The notes beneath the pieces are model-generated. The model ran no database searches, was not told the origin of the DNA, and worked only from the letters and a program-made list of their open reading frames with translations. DNA of 62,043 nt, from the NCBI GenBank assembly GCA_024103275.1, contig JAGFIV010000122.1, positions 1-62,043 on the forward strand. The letters are read 5' to 3'. Made by a program: the position numbers and the translations under genes. Below, piece after piece: positions 20,562 through 28,842 of this stretch; positions within the stretch are counted from its first letter, which is position 1, and the number at the start of each line of letters is the position of its first letter. This DNA is from Flavobacteriales bacterium (GTDB lineage Bacteria > Bacteroidota > Bacteroidia > Flavobacteriales_F > PHOS-HE28).

Positions 20562-21053
20562 TCAGCTTTTCATGTTTTCGTATTGCAGCGGCATGCCGAA
20601 GTCCTCGCCGCGCAATCCGCTGATGACGCCTTGCAGGTCATCGATCTTTTTGCCCGTCACCCGGACCATGTCGTCCATGACCTGGGCCTGCACCTTCAGG
20701 CCGGTTCCCTTGATGAACTTGGTGATCTTCTTGGCCGTCTCGCGGTCTATCCCCTGTTTGATCTTGATCAGGCGTGAGAGCAACTTGCCGCTGGGGACGG
20801 GTTCCGCCGATAGGTCATAGCTCTTCACGTCCACCTTTTGCTTGGTGCTGCGCTCCAGCAGGATGTTCAAGATGGCATCCAGCTTCAGGTGGTCCTCCGT
20901 GGCCAGTTTCACTGTGAGTGCCTTCTTGTCCAGTTCGATCTGGCTGTTCGTTCCGCGGAGGTCGTAGCGATTCTCCAGCTCGCGCCTGGCTGAATTGATC
21001 GCATTGTCCAATGCTTGCAGGTCCACCTTGGAGAGAACATCGAAACTGGCCAT
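20562..21053 (-). CDS. yajQ: YajQ-family nucleotide-binding protein
   Basis: 163-residue YajQ, standard length. Seen: MASFDVLSKVDLQALDNAIN at the start, the ENRYDLRGTNSQIEL block, AKKITKFIKGTGLKVQAQVMDDMVRVTGK, and the terminal GEDFGMPLQYENMKS. YajQ/XC_3703-type proteins bind cyclic di-GMP or nucleotides in some bacteria; the role here is inferred from the family. The frame opens at 21110, but the ATG at 21053 begins the conserved sequence and lies 21 bases after a TAAACTTG box. A cyclic-di-GMP role would fit the siaB-siaC genes 4 kb away, but no cyclase is present. Confidence 0.97.
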   Translation of the reverse strand: MASFDVLSKVDLQALDNAINSARRELENRYDLRGTNSQIELDKKALTVKLATEDHLKLDAILNILLERSTKQKVDVKSYDLSAEPVPSGKLLSRLIKIKQGIDRETAKKITKFIKGTGLKVQAQVMDDMVRVTGKKIDDLQGVISGLRGEDFGMPLQYENMKS

Positions 21054-21073
21054 TCGCGATTTGATAACCGGTG

Positions 21074-21081
21074 CAAGTTTA
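21074..21081 (-). promoter_or_regulatory. -7 box candidate for yajQ
   Basis: TAAACTTG on the minus strand, 21 bases upstream of the yajQ ATG; identical to the box before priA and one mismatch from TAnnTTTG. Confidence 0.45.
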
Positions 21082-21192
21082 ACCCTCCGTAATGGAATCG
21101 CCCGATGCATCAGTTGTGAAACACGATGCAGCGCTTACGTCGAAACCTGCAATGGCGGTGATGTGTGAGGCCGATGTGTGCCGCAAACCCGA

Positions 21193-21354
21193 TCACGGGA
21201 TCACCTCTGCTTGCGGGTACCGCTCCTTCCAGAACGCCAGCTTCTTCAGGTCGGACAGCGTGATCACCGTCCGTTGGTCCAAGCGCACTTTGATGGCCTT
21301 GATGCCTTTCCGGACCGGTTGGGTCAGGATGAGCTGCTTCTTTTTGCGTGCCAT
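21193..21354 (-). CDS. small basic protein, 53 residues
   Basis: A 53-codon frame with ATG at 21354 and stop TGA at 21193-21195. It begins MARKKKQLILTQPVRKGIKAI and ends FWKERYPQAEVIP. It has a strongly basic N-terminus, a beta-like middle (IKVRLDQRTVITL) and a terminal helix, and uses GC-rich third positions like its neighbours (for example CTG, CGG, GTG, ATC). It lies in a 482-base gap between yajQ and the YdcF-type gene that otherwise has no gene on either strand. Function unknown; the charged start suggests nucleic-acid or ribosome contact, which is only a guess. Confidence 0.6.
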   Translation of the reverse strand: MARKKKQLILTQPVRKGIKAIKVRLDQRTVITLSDLKKLAFWKERYPQAEVIP

Positions 21355-21535
21355 GGTCAATACTTTTCATGGAGACCATTAAAACTGTGCCAAGGTGGCC
21401 TGGCGTGCAATTCTTTATGGACTCCTAACAAATTGGCAGGCGGTTGCTTCCAGTTGCGACAAATTGCGGGTCGTGGATCAAAGGAGCGCGGTACACCCTG
21501 CCCGACAGGCTTGGTTGACATGAGCCGCAACGTGG

Positions 21536-22246
21536 TCATATCCAGCCGTTCAGCTTGTAATAGGCCAAGGCCGCATACTCCCGCAGGCAAGTGATCTCCA
21601 GCTTGAGGTAGTTCCAGAAGTTGTACCGCAGCCCCGTGTGGCGGGCCATGTCGGGCATGTACCGGTTGCCGCCAATGGCCACGGAATTGTAGGTGAGGTC
21701 GCTGAACAGGGCGTGGTCAAAGGCGGGGGCGCCGCTCACCCGCGTGAAGCCCAGCTTCCGAAAGGCCAGTAGGCTGCGGTACATGTTCTCCGGGGCGGTC
21801 ACCAAGGCCAGCGGACGGTCCTTCCATTCGGGGAACGTGGCGGCCAGGTCCAGCGCCTGTTCACGTGTGTTGCGCCCGTGCAACGAGGCCGAGACGCGCC
21901 ATGGTGCCACGCCGCGGACCGTGAGTTCCTCCCGCATGGCACGTTCCAAGGCGGTGTCGCGCGGCAATAGCAGGATGATCCCGGCCTGTGGCGTGTGCTG
22001 TGCGACCATGGCGGCCAGGTGGCATCGCATCAGCTCCGGGCCGGAGGGCATGCCACTGCCGGAAAGCACCACGATGGCATCGACGGTATCGGTGGCCAGC
22101 CCGCCCGCCGTGCCCAGCCAGCGGTGGGCGTGGAAGGGCACGCTGGTGAAGGCGAGCGCGAGCATCAACAAGCTCACTGCCCCGGCGACCAGGAAGATGC
22201 GTCGAAGCCAGCGGAGGGCACCCCTAACAAAGGCACGGAGGACCAT
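21536..22246 (-). CDS. YdcF/ElyC/SanA-family membrane protein (DUF218)
   Basis: 236-residue protein with one N-terminal membrane helix (LRRIFLVAGAVSLLMLALAF, ~15-34) and a DUF218 domain. Seen: VDAIVVLSGSG (~53), the acidic/positional motif ERAMREELTVRGV (~104), the NTREQALDLAA helix (~125) and LVTAPENMYRSLLAFRKLG (~145), the usual SxxxxRA-type helix of ElyC proteins. Family members take part in envelope or cell-wall stress functions. ATG at 22246 is preferred to 22282 because a GTAACTTG box covers 22254-22261 between the two. The C-terminus WNYLKLEITCLREYAALAYYKL is typical of the Bacteroidota members. Confidence 0.88.
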   Translation of the reverse strand: MVLRAFVRGALRWLRRIFLVAGAVSLLMLALAFTSVPFHAHRWLGTAGGLATDTVDAIVVLSGSGMPSGPELMRCHLAAMVAQHTPQAGIILLLPRDTALERAMREELTVRGVAPWRVSASLHGRNTREQALDLAATFPEWKDRPLALVTAPENMYRSLLAFRKLGFTRVSGAPAFDHALFSDLTYNSVAIGGNRYMPDMARHTGLRYNFWNYLKLEITCLREYAALAYYKLNGWI

Positions 22247-22342
22247 CGGCGTGCAAGTTACCCGTTGCCGCAAGCGGTTCATAGCCGTTGGCCGACACCA
22301 CATGTGTGGGGCTGCCGACGCACCGGGAATCGGGGGGGTTGC

Positions 22343-22774
22343 TCAAGGCAAGGGGCTGCCCACGGGCACCGCACAATCATGCCCCGGTTCACCGTGCGGC
22401 GGGTTGATTTTGCCACTGTTACCGCTCATCGGGTTGGCCGATGTGGCTGTGGGGACGGTCGCAGGTGCTTCAAGTGTGATCGGCGTGGTGGCCGACGAAG
22501 CTGGTGCACTGCCGTCCAAGGGGGCCCCCACCGGTATTTCACAGCGGTGACCGGGCTGGCCATGCGGGGGATTGAGCTGTGCCACGGCATCGGAAGGAGC
22601 CGTGGGCTCGGAAGGTGCCTGGGCCGATATCGACGGGGCCGTGGATCCAGCATTGACCACCGATGGAACCGTCCCTGTCGGTACGGGTGGGGCTGCGGGG
22701 CCTTCAGAAGAAGTACAGGCTGCGAACAGCAGTGCGATGGCCGCGGTCGATACGAGGAAGGGGCAGATTTTCAT
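22343..22774 (-). CDS. Pro/Ala-rich lipoprotein with duplicated NPPHG motif
   Basis: 143-residue lipoprotein. Signal peptide with lipobox FAAC (Cys ~20), then Pro/Ala/Thr-rich low-complexity linkers carrying two copies of one 20-residue module: LNPPHGQPGHRCEIPVGAPL (~66-85) and INPPHGEPGHDCAVPVGSPL (~122-141). The pattern NPPHGxPGHxCxxPVGxPL keeps two His and one Cys, which would suit metal or heme contact, but function is unknown to me. The second copy forms the exact C-terminus. The frame opens at 22837; ATG at 22774 gives the signal peptide. Confidence 0.8.
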   Translation of the reverse strand: MKICPFLVSTAAIALLFAACTSSEGPAAPPVPTGTVPSVVNAGSTAPSISAQAPSEPTAPSDAVAQLNPPHGQPGHRCEIPVGAPLDGSAPASSATTPITLEAPATVPTATSANPMSGNSGKINPPHGEPGHDCAVPVGSPLP

Positions 22775-22854
22775 GGGGCCGATGTTCATCGTGGAGTTGG
22801 GATGGGCAAACGTATCCCCAAAAGTTCCCCGGAGCATGCAATGTTCGTCAAGGC

Positions 22855-23109
22855 TCAGTGCCGGAACCGTACGAACAGCCGGCCGTGGTTGTCTCGGTCC
22901 TTGTCGATGCGGTGGTAGGTGCGCTTTACCTGCGGCTGCTGTAAAAAGCGGAGGACTTTCATTTTCAGTTGACCGCTGCCCTTTCCCGGTATGATCTCCA
23001 GCAGCCCGATCCGACGCTCGGCGCAGAATTCCATGGCTTCCTGCAGGGCGCGGTCAATCTCCTCGCCGCGGTTGTATATGTCGTGCAGGTCGAGCTTGTG
23101 CGTGCTCAT
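22855..23109 (-). CDS. small Smr-domain protein
   Basis: 84-residue stand-alone Smr (small MutS-related) domain. It begins MSTHKLDLHD, with the LDLH motif, and contains the glycine-rich EIIPGKGSGQLKMKVLRFL loop (~39-57) typical of Smr nucleases, then a beta-rich tail. Stand-alone Smr proteins bind or nick DNA or RNA; the exact role is unknown. Its ATG overlaps the stop of the DUF523 gene (ATGA), so the two are co-translated. Confidence 0.85.
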   Translation of the reverse strand: MSTHKLDLHDIYNRGEEIDRALQEAMEFCAERRIGLLEIIPGKGSGQLKMKVLRFLQQPQVKRTYHRIDKDRDNHGRLFVRFRH

Positions 23110-23747
23110 GGTCGGGCAAAATACCCCTGGTACCACGCCTTTTCCCAGTGGTCGCGCTCGTCTGTGAGCAGGGCTGTGCCGTCCAGCAGGTCGCGCAGCA
23201 TGCGCAGCGAGCGGTCGTCGCGCTGGGAGATCACGGGGATGCCCGCGCGGATCAACGCGGCCGCCGCCACACCCGGCCCCTGCTGGTACACCTTGTTCTC
23301 CGCGAAGCGCGATCCGAGGTAGGTGACCGTGCTACCGCAGGCGCCGCTGATGTCCATGAGGATCGCCAGGTCCACCTTCTCACGCAGGGCGAGGTCGCGC
23401 ATGGCGTAGGCGGCCTTCACCATGCCCGCGGTCCAGTCGGTGCCGTCCTCGGCCAGCGAACGGGCCTTGCCGTCCAGCACATCGAAGCCGTTGCCGCCGT
23501 GGCTGTCCGGTGTCATGCGCGGTGTGCCGAAGGAGAAGTCCTCGGGGCAGAACTTCACGATCCGCACTTCGGGACGGATGAGCCAGGAGCGCAGGGAGCC
23601 GTGGTCGCCGTTGGTGCTGCCGTCCACCCCACAACCCACACCGCCGAGGCAGGCGCTCATCATCACCACCAACGGTTTTTCAGCTGTGGGGCGCGGGCGT
23701 TGGAAGAACGCTGCGGTGGGCAGGTGTGCGGGGCGCTCAGTGGTCAT
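23106..23747 (-). CDS. DUF523-family protein
   Basis: 213-residue protein with the DUF523 (YbbK-like) N-terminal signature VMMSACLGGVGCGVDGS (~28-44), whose two Cys may bind metal or Fe-S, and the later FCPEDFSFGTPRMTP block (~67), which corresponds to the CPE/G(L)xxPR region of the family. LMDISGACGSTVTYLG (~131) adds two more elements, with ISGACG matching the SPSCG position. Function not established. It is coupled by a four-base overlap to the Smr gene and follows the serine hydrolase gene by 16 bases. Confidence 0.78.
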   Translation of the reverse strand: MTTERPAHLPTAAFFQRPRPTAEKPLVVMMSACLGGVGCGVDGSTNGDHGSLRSWLIRPEVRIVKFCPEDFSFGTPRMTPDSHGGNGFDVLDGKARSLAEDGTDWTAGMVKAAYAMRDLALREKVDLAILMDISGACGSTVTYLGSRFAENKVYQQGPGVAAAALIRAGIPVISQRDDRSLRMLRDLLDGTALLTDERDHWEKAWYQGYFARP

Positions 23748-23763
23748 GCCGTGTAAAGTTCGT

Positions 23764-25425
23764 TCACTTCACCCGCTTGCCCTCCATTTCCGTGCCCTGC
23801 CGGAAGGTGAGGCGCTGCACACTTCCATCGGCCTCGGGGTGGAAGGTGATGGTGGCATCCACCACGGTGAGGAAGAATTCGTTCGGTGCGGAACAGAACA
23901 CCTCAAGCTCCTGCTGGCCGGTGGGGCGCAGGAAGAAGCGATCGCCTTCGGCGCGGAAGGTGAGGGTGAACCCCGGGGCCAGCTCGTATTCGCCCACGTA
24001 GGGCAACAGCTCCGCGTTGTGCAGGGCAATGGCCGTGCGCGCGGGGAGCGGTTCATCGGTCAGGGTCATGGGGTCATCGCCTTGGCGGGTCTGCAACAGG
24101 GCGCCAGTTACCTTGCCGTGGGTCCGTTGGAAGGTGAGGTTGATCACATCGCCGACATAGCGGAACCGGTCGTTGCCCAGGTATTGCAGGCGGAAACGTC
24201 TACCGCCCTCGCGCTGTGCGTGCAGGCCGTCGCTATCGCTGGTGACGTAGCGCGTCACACCTTGTTCGCTCCGGTACACACCGGCATAGGTCCGCGCTTG
24301 TTCAGCCGTAAGCGGTACCTCCGGTCCGCCATACGGTTTGCCCAAGGCGATCGCCGCAAGCTCGGGCGCCAGGCCGTGTGCATCGTCCGATTCACGGTTC
24401 ACCAACACCACAACAAAGAGGTCCTCATTCGGCAGGTAGATCATATTGCTCGTTGCCCCGTTGATGCCACCGCTGTGCTCCCGCGTGGGGCTGCCCTGCA
24501 CGTTCTGGAACATCCAGCCGTAGCCATAGCCGCAGGCCGTGTCGTTGGCCAGGACGAACGACGTGAAGGCCCGCTCCCGGAATTGTTCCGGCACCATGTT
24601 ACCTTTTTGGACGGCCGTGTTCCATTTCCACAGGTCCTCCACGGTGCTGCGGATCGACCCCGCGCCGCGCGGCCATGTCAGGCTCACCGGCAACGCCGGC
24701 ACCCAGTTTTCGCCTTCGGGTTGGTAGCCCAGGCCGGGCTCATGGGGCAGGTAGTGGTCATCCAATGAAGCGCTGGAGGATGTCATGCCCGTCGGCCGCA
24801 GCAGATGCTCCGCCACGTAGTCCGACCACGACCGGCCCGCGACCTTCTCGATGATCGCCGTGAGCAGGATGTAGCCGCTGTTGCTGTAGTTCCACTTCGT
24901 GCCGGGCTTGAATTCCAGCGGCAGGTCCTTGAACATCTTGATCTCGGCCTCCAAGCTCACCGGTACCGCGAAAGCCTCGGGGTTGTACGTGGGCAGGTCG
25001 GTGAAATTGGGGATGCCCGATGTATGCGTGAGCAAGTGCTCGATCGTGATGGGATGTTCCTTCTTCGGAAAGTCCACGTAGCGCTGGATCTCGTCGGTGA
25101 GCTTCAGCTTTCCCTGGTCGGCCAGTTGCAGGATGGCCACCGCGGTGAACTGTTTTGTGATGCTGCCGATGCGGAACTGGCTGGCGGTGGTCAACGGCTT
25201 GTTCGCCGCCACATCGGCCATGCCCAGCGCGCGCTCGTACAGGATGCGGTCGCCTTTCGCCACCAGCGCCACGCCGCCCGGCGCGTCAGGCGTGAAGTGC
25301 TCGGCCAGCACCGCATCCATGCGGGCGGTGAGCGTGGTGTCGGCTTGCGCCGTTGCTGTTCGGGTCGATGAAAGGGCCAGGAGCAGGGCTGCTCCCGTGC
25401 CAAGCCGGGTGAGTTTGATCCGCAT
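23764..25425 (-). CDS. class C beta-lactamase-like serine hydrolase (secreted)
   Basis: 553-residue exported serine hydrolase. Residues 1-26 are a signal peptide ending TATAQ. The catalytic domain (~30-350) shows the SxxK motif in IGSITKQFTA (Ser ~85), the YxN motif in KWNYSNSGYILL (~174), and REHSGGINGATS (~305) in the position of the KTG-type motif. The C-terminal ~180 residues form a beta-rich DUF3471-like domain. Family members are D-aminopeptidases, esterases or penicillin-binding-like proteins; true beta-lactamase activity is not implied. The frame opens upstream at 25536, but ATG at 25425 gives the signal peptide. Confidence 0.9.
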   Translation of the reverse strand: MRIKLTRLGTGAALLLALSSTRTATAQADTTLTARMDAVLAEHFTPDAPGGVALVAKGDRILYERALGMADVAANKPLTTASQFRIGSITKQFTAVAILQLADQGKLKLTDEIQRYVDFPKKEHPITIEHLLTHTSGIPNFTDLPTYNPEAFAVPVSLEAEIKMFKDLPLEFKPGTKWNYSNSGYILLTAIIEKVAGRSWSDYVAEHLLRPTGMTSSSASLDDHYLPHEPGLGYQPEGENWVPALPVSLTWPRGAGSIRSTVEDLWKWNTAVQKGNMVPEQFRERAFTSFVLANDTACGYGYGWMFQNVQGSPTREHSGGINGATSNMIYLPNEDLFVVVLVNRESDDAHGLAPELAAIALGKPYGGPEVPLTAEQARTYAGVYRSEQGVTRYVTSDSDGLHAQREGGRRFRLQYLGNDRFRYVGDVINLTFQRTHGKVTGALLQTRQGDDPMTLTDEPLPARTAIALHNAELLPYVGEYELAPGFTLTFRAEGDRFFLRPTGQQELEVFCSAPNEFFLTVVDATITFHPEADGSVQRLTFRQGTEMEGKRVK

Positions 25426-25542
25426 GTGCCTATGACGCCTTTTGCAGATGCTCCGGTTACAGCTGTGCTTGAACTCGGTCGGTTTGGGGCGTACGATCCG
25501 GCCGATCGCCGTGCCATTCCCGCCTTCCTCCTGCACCCGGGT

Positions 25543-26856
25543 TCAGAACCTCGTCAACAGCAGTTTCCCGATCGCCTCCACCTGCTTGGCGCTCACCTCG
25601 GCCTGCTTCGCGCACTTCTTCCAGGTCTTCACCCCGGCCTTCACCTCGTCGATGATCGTGGCGGCCTTCTTGATGTTCATCGCCTTGGCCACGGCCAGCA
25701 GGTCGTCGCGGACGATGTCCGTGCGCTTGCCGTTCACGCTCATCTGGTGCTGCCGCAGCCAAATGTTCTTCGGGTCGTAGGCGAAGGTGATGTCGTAGGC
25801 CGGCGAAAGGTGCCATTCGCCCTGCGGGTCCATCAGGAACGAGGTGTTCTTCGTGTGGTCGTCACAGTTGCGGGCGATCACGTTGAAGCACATGCGGCGG
25901 AAGAGCTCGGCGGCATCGGGGTAGGGCAGGCCCAACAGGCGCATCATGGCGAAGGCGTCGGCGTAGCTGTGGCGAACGGGATCGTTGTAGTCCAGGTGGC
26001 CCAGGCCGCAGAGCGTGGCCATGTGCAGGCGCACGGTCTCGCCGGTGCGTGCATGCTTCACGCGGTCGAAACGTTGCGTGAGGAAGTGCGCGCGGCCGTT
26101 CTCTTCCAGCAACGTGCACGGCATCATGCTGATCCCGCTCGCCACGGCCATCAGGTGGTAGGCGTACTCGATGCGGCCGTATTCCTTGGGGTCGCCCAGC
26201 GCGGCGTTGGTCACGCCGTCGAACTTGATCAGGCAGTACGAAAATCCGCCGTACGGCGGACCGTCGATCTGGCCGCTGCGCACCTCGCCGGTGTGGTGGT
26301 TGTACGCCACGATCGCCTTGGCCCGCGCGCCGCCCGCCGAGGTGCCCACTTGGATGATGTCCATCAGGGCCTGCTTCTCGCCCTTCCTGCGGTTGGTGCT
26401 GAACTTCTCCCGCTCGGTGAGCACCCGCCGCGCCACGCGCACCAGTTCCTCCACTTGCAGGGCCTCGCTGCTGGCCTCCAGTTCGGCGTGGCTCGGCTCG
26501 AACTCCAAGGCCCCCATGGCACGGTGACCCAGGAAGCACAGCTTCTCCACCGGGTTCGCCAGCTCGCGCTTTTGTTCGTTCAGCCAGGCGTTCAGCAGTG
26601 TGTCGCCGAAGCGGTCCGGCAGGCAATCGGCCAGCAGGCCCGGCAGCCCCTTGAACGTTTCGTTGCGGCTGTTGCCGAAAACAAAGACCTCCTCGCCGCC
26701 CCGCGCCTTCGCCAAGGGCATCATCACCGGGGCCACGTCCAGCCCGCTGCGCGTGAACGTGCGGTCGAACTGGAACGAGGCCCGCTGCAGGCGCTCGTCC
26801 CACACCACCAGGCCAACGACCTGGCCCCACAACAACACCTTCGCATGCGTCACCAT
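25543..26856 (-). CDS. hipA: HipA-family Ser/Thr kinase toxin
   Basis: 437-residue HipA kinase, normal length. The N-terminal part is the HipA_N domain (VLLWGQVVGLVVWDE, then SFQFD and the LPGLLADCLPDRFGD motif). The kinase part has the ATP/autophosphorylation loop TSAGGARAKAIV (~174), the catalytic motif NCDDHTKNTSF (~332) and the metal motif SPAYDITFAYDP (~352). HipA of E. coli phosphorylates glutamyl-tRNA synthetase and causes growth arrest and persistence; the target here is unknown. It overlaps the HipB-like gene by 7 bases, downstream of it. All catalytic motifs look intact. Confidence 0.94.
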   Translation of the reverse strand: MVTHAKVLLWGQVVGLVVWDERLQRASFQFDRTFTRSGLDVAPVMMPLAKARGGEEVFVFGNSRNETFKGLPGLLADCLPDRFGDTLLNAWLNEQKRELANPVEKLCFLGHRAMGALEFEPSHAELEASSEALQVEELVRVARRVLTEREKFSTNRRKGEKQALMDIIQVGTSAGGARAKAIVAYNHHTGEVRSGQIDGPPYGGFSYCLIKFDGVTNAALGDPKEYGRIEYAYHLMAVASGISMMPCTLLEENGRAHFLTQRFDRVKHARTGETVRLHMATLCGLGHLDYNDPVRHSYADAFAMMRLLGLPYPDAAELFRRMCFNVIARNCDDHTKNTSFLMDPQGEWHLSPAYDITFAYDPKNIWLRQHQMSVNGKRTDIVRDDLLAVAKAMNIKKAATIIDEVKAGVKTWKKCAKQAEVSAKQVEAIGKLLLTRF

Positions 26857-27215
26857 GTGCTTTTGGGTTTGGGCGGCAGCACATCCGGCTTCTTGCGCCC
26901 CGCGCGTTTGCGTTGCTTCTTCAGGTATTTTTCCTGGGCCTCCACCAGCATGTACGGCGTGGGCTGCGGCTCCTGGTGGAAGGCATCGAGCAGCTCCAGC
27001 CGGTCCATGGCACGCAGCACCTGCACCACGGTGAGCAGGGTGGCGGCCCGGCCGGCCTCCAGCTTCACCACGGTGGTGCGGTCCAGGCCCGCGCGCGTGG
27101 CCACCTCGGCCTGGCTCTGGTTGCGCTCCAGCCGCATGCGGCGCAGTTCGGCCCCCAGCTTCGCCACCACCTGCTGGTCGCTCATGGCTTGCCAGTTGAT
27201 GTTGTTTGTAGGCAT
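26850..27215 (-). CDS. hipB: HipB-like XRE-family antitoxin/repressor
   Basis: 121-residue DNA-binding antitoxin. A Cro/XRE helix-turn-helix spans ~18-75: LGAELRRMRLERNQSQAEVATRAGLDRTTVVKLEAGR is clear in pattern, with NQSQAEVA and RTTVVKLE as the two helices. The C-terminal ~35 residues are basic (KKQRKRAGRKKP) and Pro-rich. It would bind and neutralise HipA and repress their shared promoter. Its stop lies inside the hipA start (7-base overlap), the usual antitoxin-first order. The ATG at 27215 is used; a second at 27182 would still keep the whole HTH. Confidence 0.92.
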   Translation of the reverse strand: MPTNNINWQAMSDQQVVAKLGAELRRMRLERNQSQAEVATRAGLDRTTVVKLEAGRAATLLTVVQVLRAMDRLELLDAFHQEPQPTPYMLVEAQEKYLKKQRKRAGRKKPDVLPPKPKSTW

Positions 27216-27253
27216 CGTAAGGTGTTGTTCAGGTATCTAACGCAGCTTTTCCG

Positions 27254-27278
27254 CCACAAGTATACGCAATTTTTGTGG
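27254..27278. promoter_or_regulatory. hipBA promoter region with inverted repeat
   Basis: Inverted repeat CCACAA-N13-TTGTGG, 39-63 bases upstream of the hipB start, overlapping a TATACTTG box on the minus strand (one mismatch to TAnnTTTG). Position and symmetry fit an operator for autorepression by HipB; binding is inferred. Confidence 0.4.
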
Positions 27279-27409
27279 TTCTGTTGCATCGCAAAGATGC
27301 CGATGAGCATCATATTGACAACAAAGTACCAACAATGAAGCCTATGAGCAACATATGTGATCAAATGATCAGGGAATGGAATGCGGATACTGTCCGCCAC
27401 TGTCGCCCA

Positions 27410-28522
27410 TTAATACACCTCACGGCCTTCGCAGAGGTTGAGCAGGCGGGCGAGCACGTACACCGTGCCCCGCCTTCCACTGCCCTCGCGCAGCACCTTG
27501 ACCAATCCGTTTTCCCGCATGCTGCGCAGCAGGTTGCTCACCGTGGCGGATGTGGGTGGTGTGCCTTGGAACGTGAACAGGCTGCTGGTGAATATGGGCC
27601 GCTCGAACATCTGGTCCAGCATGGGCACGGCGAACTGTGAACGGGTCACCTCCAGGGCGCGCTGCTTCAGTTCCGCGTAGAGGTCCATGATCGCGCGAGC
27701 CTTGTCGCAATTGTCCTTTGCTTGCTCCGCGAGGCCGGTCAGGAAGAAGCGGATCCATGCGGTCCACGCATCCGGCTCCCGACCGATGGCCCGAAGCCGC
27801 GCGATGTACTCCCCACGATGCCGCTCCAACCAGCCGCTCATGTAGAACATCGGGCGGGGAAGCAGTTGCTTCTCGAACAGGAACAGTGGGATGATGATGC
27901 GGCCCAAGCGCCCGTTCCCGTCATCGAACGGGTGCAGCACCTCGAACTGCGCATGCACGATGGCGAGCTGCACCAAGGGGTCGGGCCGGTCGGTGTGGTA
28001 GTAGCACTCCCAGCTTCTCAAGTGCTCCTGCAGCACCAGTGGCGAGGGCGGCACGAAATAGGCCTCCGCGATGGTGGTGCCCGGCTTGCCGATGAAGTTC
28101 TGCGTGGTGCGGAACTGCCCGCGCCGCTTGTCCTGTCCGCGCACCGAGTTCAACAGGATAGCGTGCAGCCGCTTCAGCATGTTCAGATGGAAGGGCTTGT
28201 TCGCCAGTTCGCGTTCGGCGGCGTGCAGCGCCTTCCGGTAGTTGATGATCTCGCCGATATCCTGCTTGCGCGAAGCCAGCTCCGGTTCCTGCCCGCTGTC
28301 GAACTGCAGCACATCGCCCAAGGTGGCCTGGGTGCCTTCGATGCTGCTGGAAAGCACCGCCTCCTGTGTGGTCAGAGGCGACAGGAGCACCTCCGGAGAG
28401 GGGATCCCCATCAAGATGCCATCATACCGCGCCAAGGCCCGGTTCGCTTGGCCTACGATGGGCATAAGCCCTTGCCAGTCAAGCCCCTCAATGGGAAGCG
28501 GATCCGGGACGAAGGGCTCCAT
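27410..28522 (-). CDS. Fic-family AMP-transferase, class II
   Basis: 370-residue Fic protein that would transfer AMP (or another nucleotide group) from ATP to a target hydroxyl. The catalytic loop HPFDDGNGRLGR (~197-208) matches HxFx(D/E)GNGRxxR exactly. An N-terminal inhibitory helix motif SSSIEGT (~56-62) fits (S/T)xxxE(G/N), so this is a self-inhibited class II Fic. The last ~80 residues look like a winged helix (TSATVSNLLRSMRENGLVKVL), common in the DUF4172/Fic_N-Fic-wHTH layout. It stands between hipBA and the helicase fusion with its own start region; a target is not evident. Confidence 0.94.
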   Translation of the reverse strand: MEPFVPDPLPIEGLDWQGLMPIVGQANRALARYDGILMGIPSPEVLLSPLTTQEAVLSSSIEGTQATLGDVLQFDSGQEPELASRKQDIGEIINYRKALHAAERELANKPFHLNMLKRLHAILLNSVRGQDKRRGQFRTTQNFIGKPGTTIAEAYFVPPSPLVLQEHLRSWECYYHTDRPDPLVQLAIVHAQFEVLHPFDDGNGRLGRIIIPLFLFEKQLLPRPMFYMSGWLERHRGEYIARLRAIGREPDAWTAWIRFFLTGLAEQAKDNCDKARAIMDLYAELKQRALEVTRSQFAVPMLDQMFERPIFTSSLFTFQGTPPTSATVSNLLRSMRENGLVKVLREGSGRRGTVYVLARLLNLCEGREVY

Positions 28523-28842
28523 GGCTTATCGCAAGTGAATTGGCCCCAATGGACTTTGTGTCAAATGTAATGTGATTCTGCTTTATACAAAGCGAATTGT
28601 CTCAAATGGGGGATGGGGAAAGCGGCCACGAGGACGACCGGATCGGTACGCGCCACCCTCAGCCTGTCGAAGGGTGGGCGTGCCCCTGTCCTGCGCCCGT
28701 GGCCCACGCACGGGTCGGGTGCTTCGCTGTAGCCCGACTTGTCGTGGCCAGCGGTCGCGGGGCTGTGGTGGCTTCCTGCGGTCGCCTCCTCGCTCCGCGC
28801 GCCCGCAAGGCCACGTCTGCGCGGGGCTGCCGCTGCGCCCCC
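28523..28842. other. 320-base gene-free GC-rich spacer with hairpins
   Basis: No gene is supported on either strand. The first 80 bases are AT-richer and serve as the Fic upstream region. The rest is very GC-rich, with several short inverted repeats: CACCCT-cagcctgtcga-AGGGTG near 28660 and GTCGGG...CCCGAC near 28715-28742. The last ~100 bases look like repeated G/C-skewed sequence. It resembles interspersed repeat DNA found between genes, but I cannot confirm other copies here. Confidence 0.5.
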
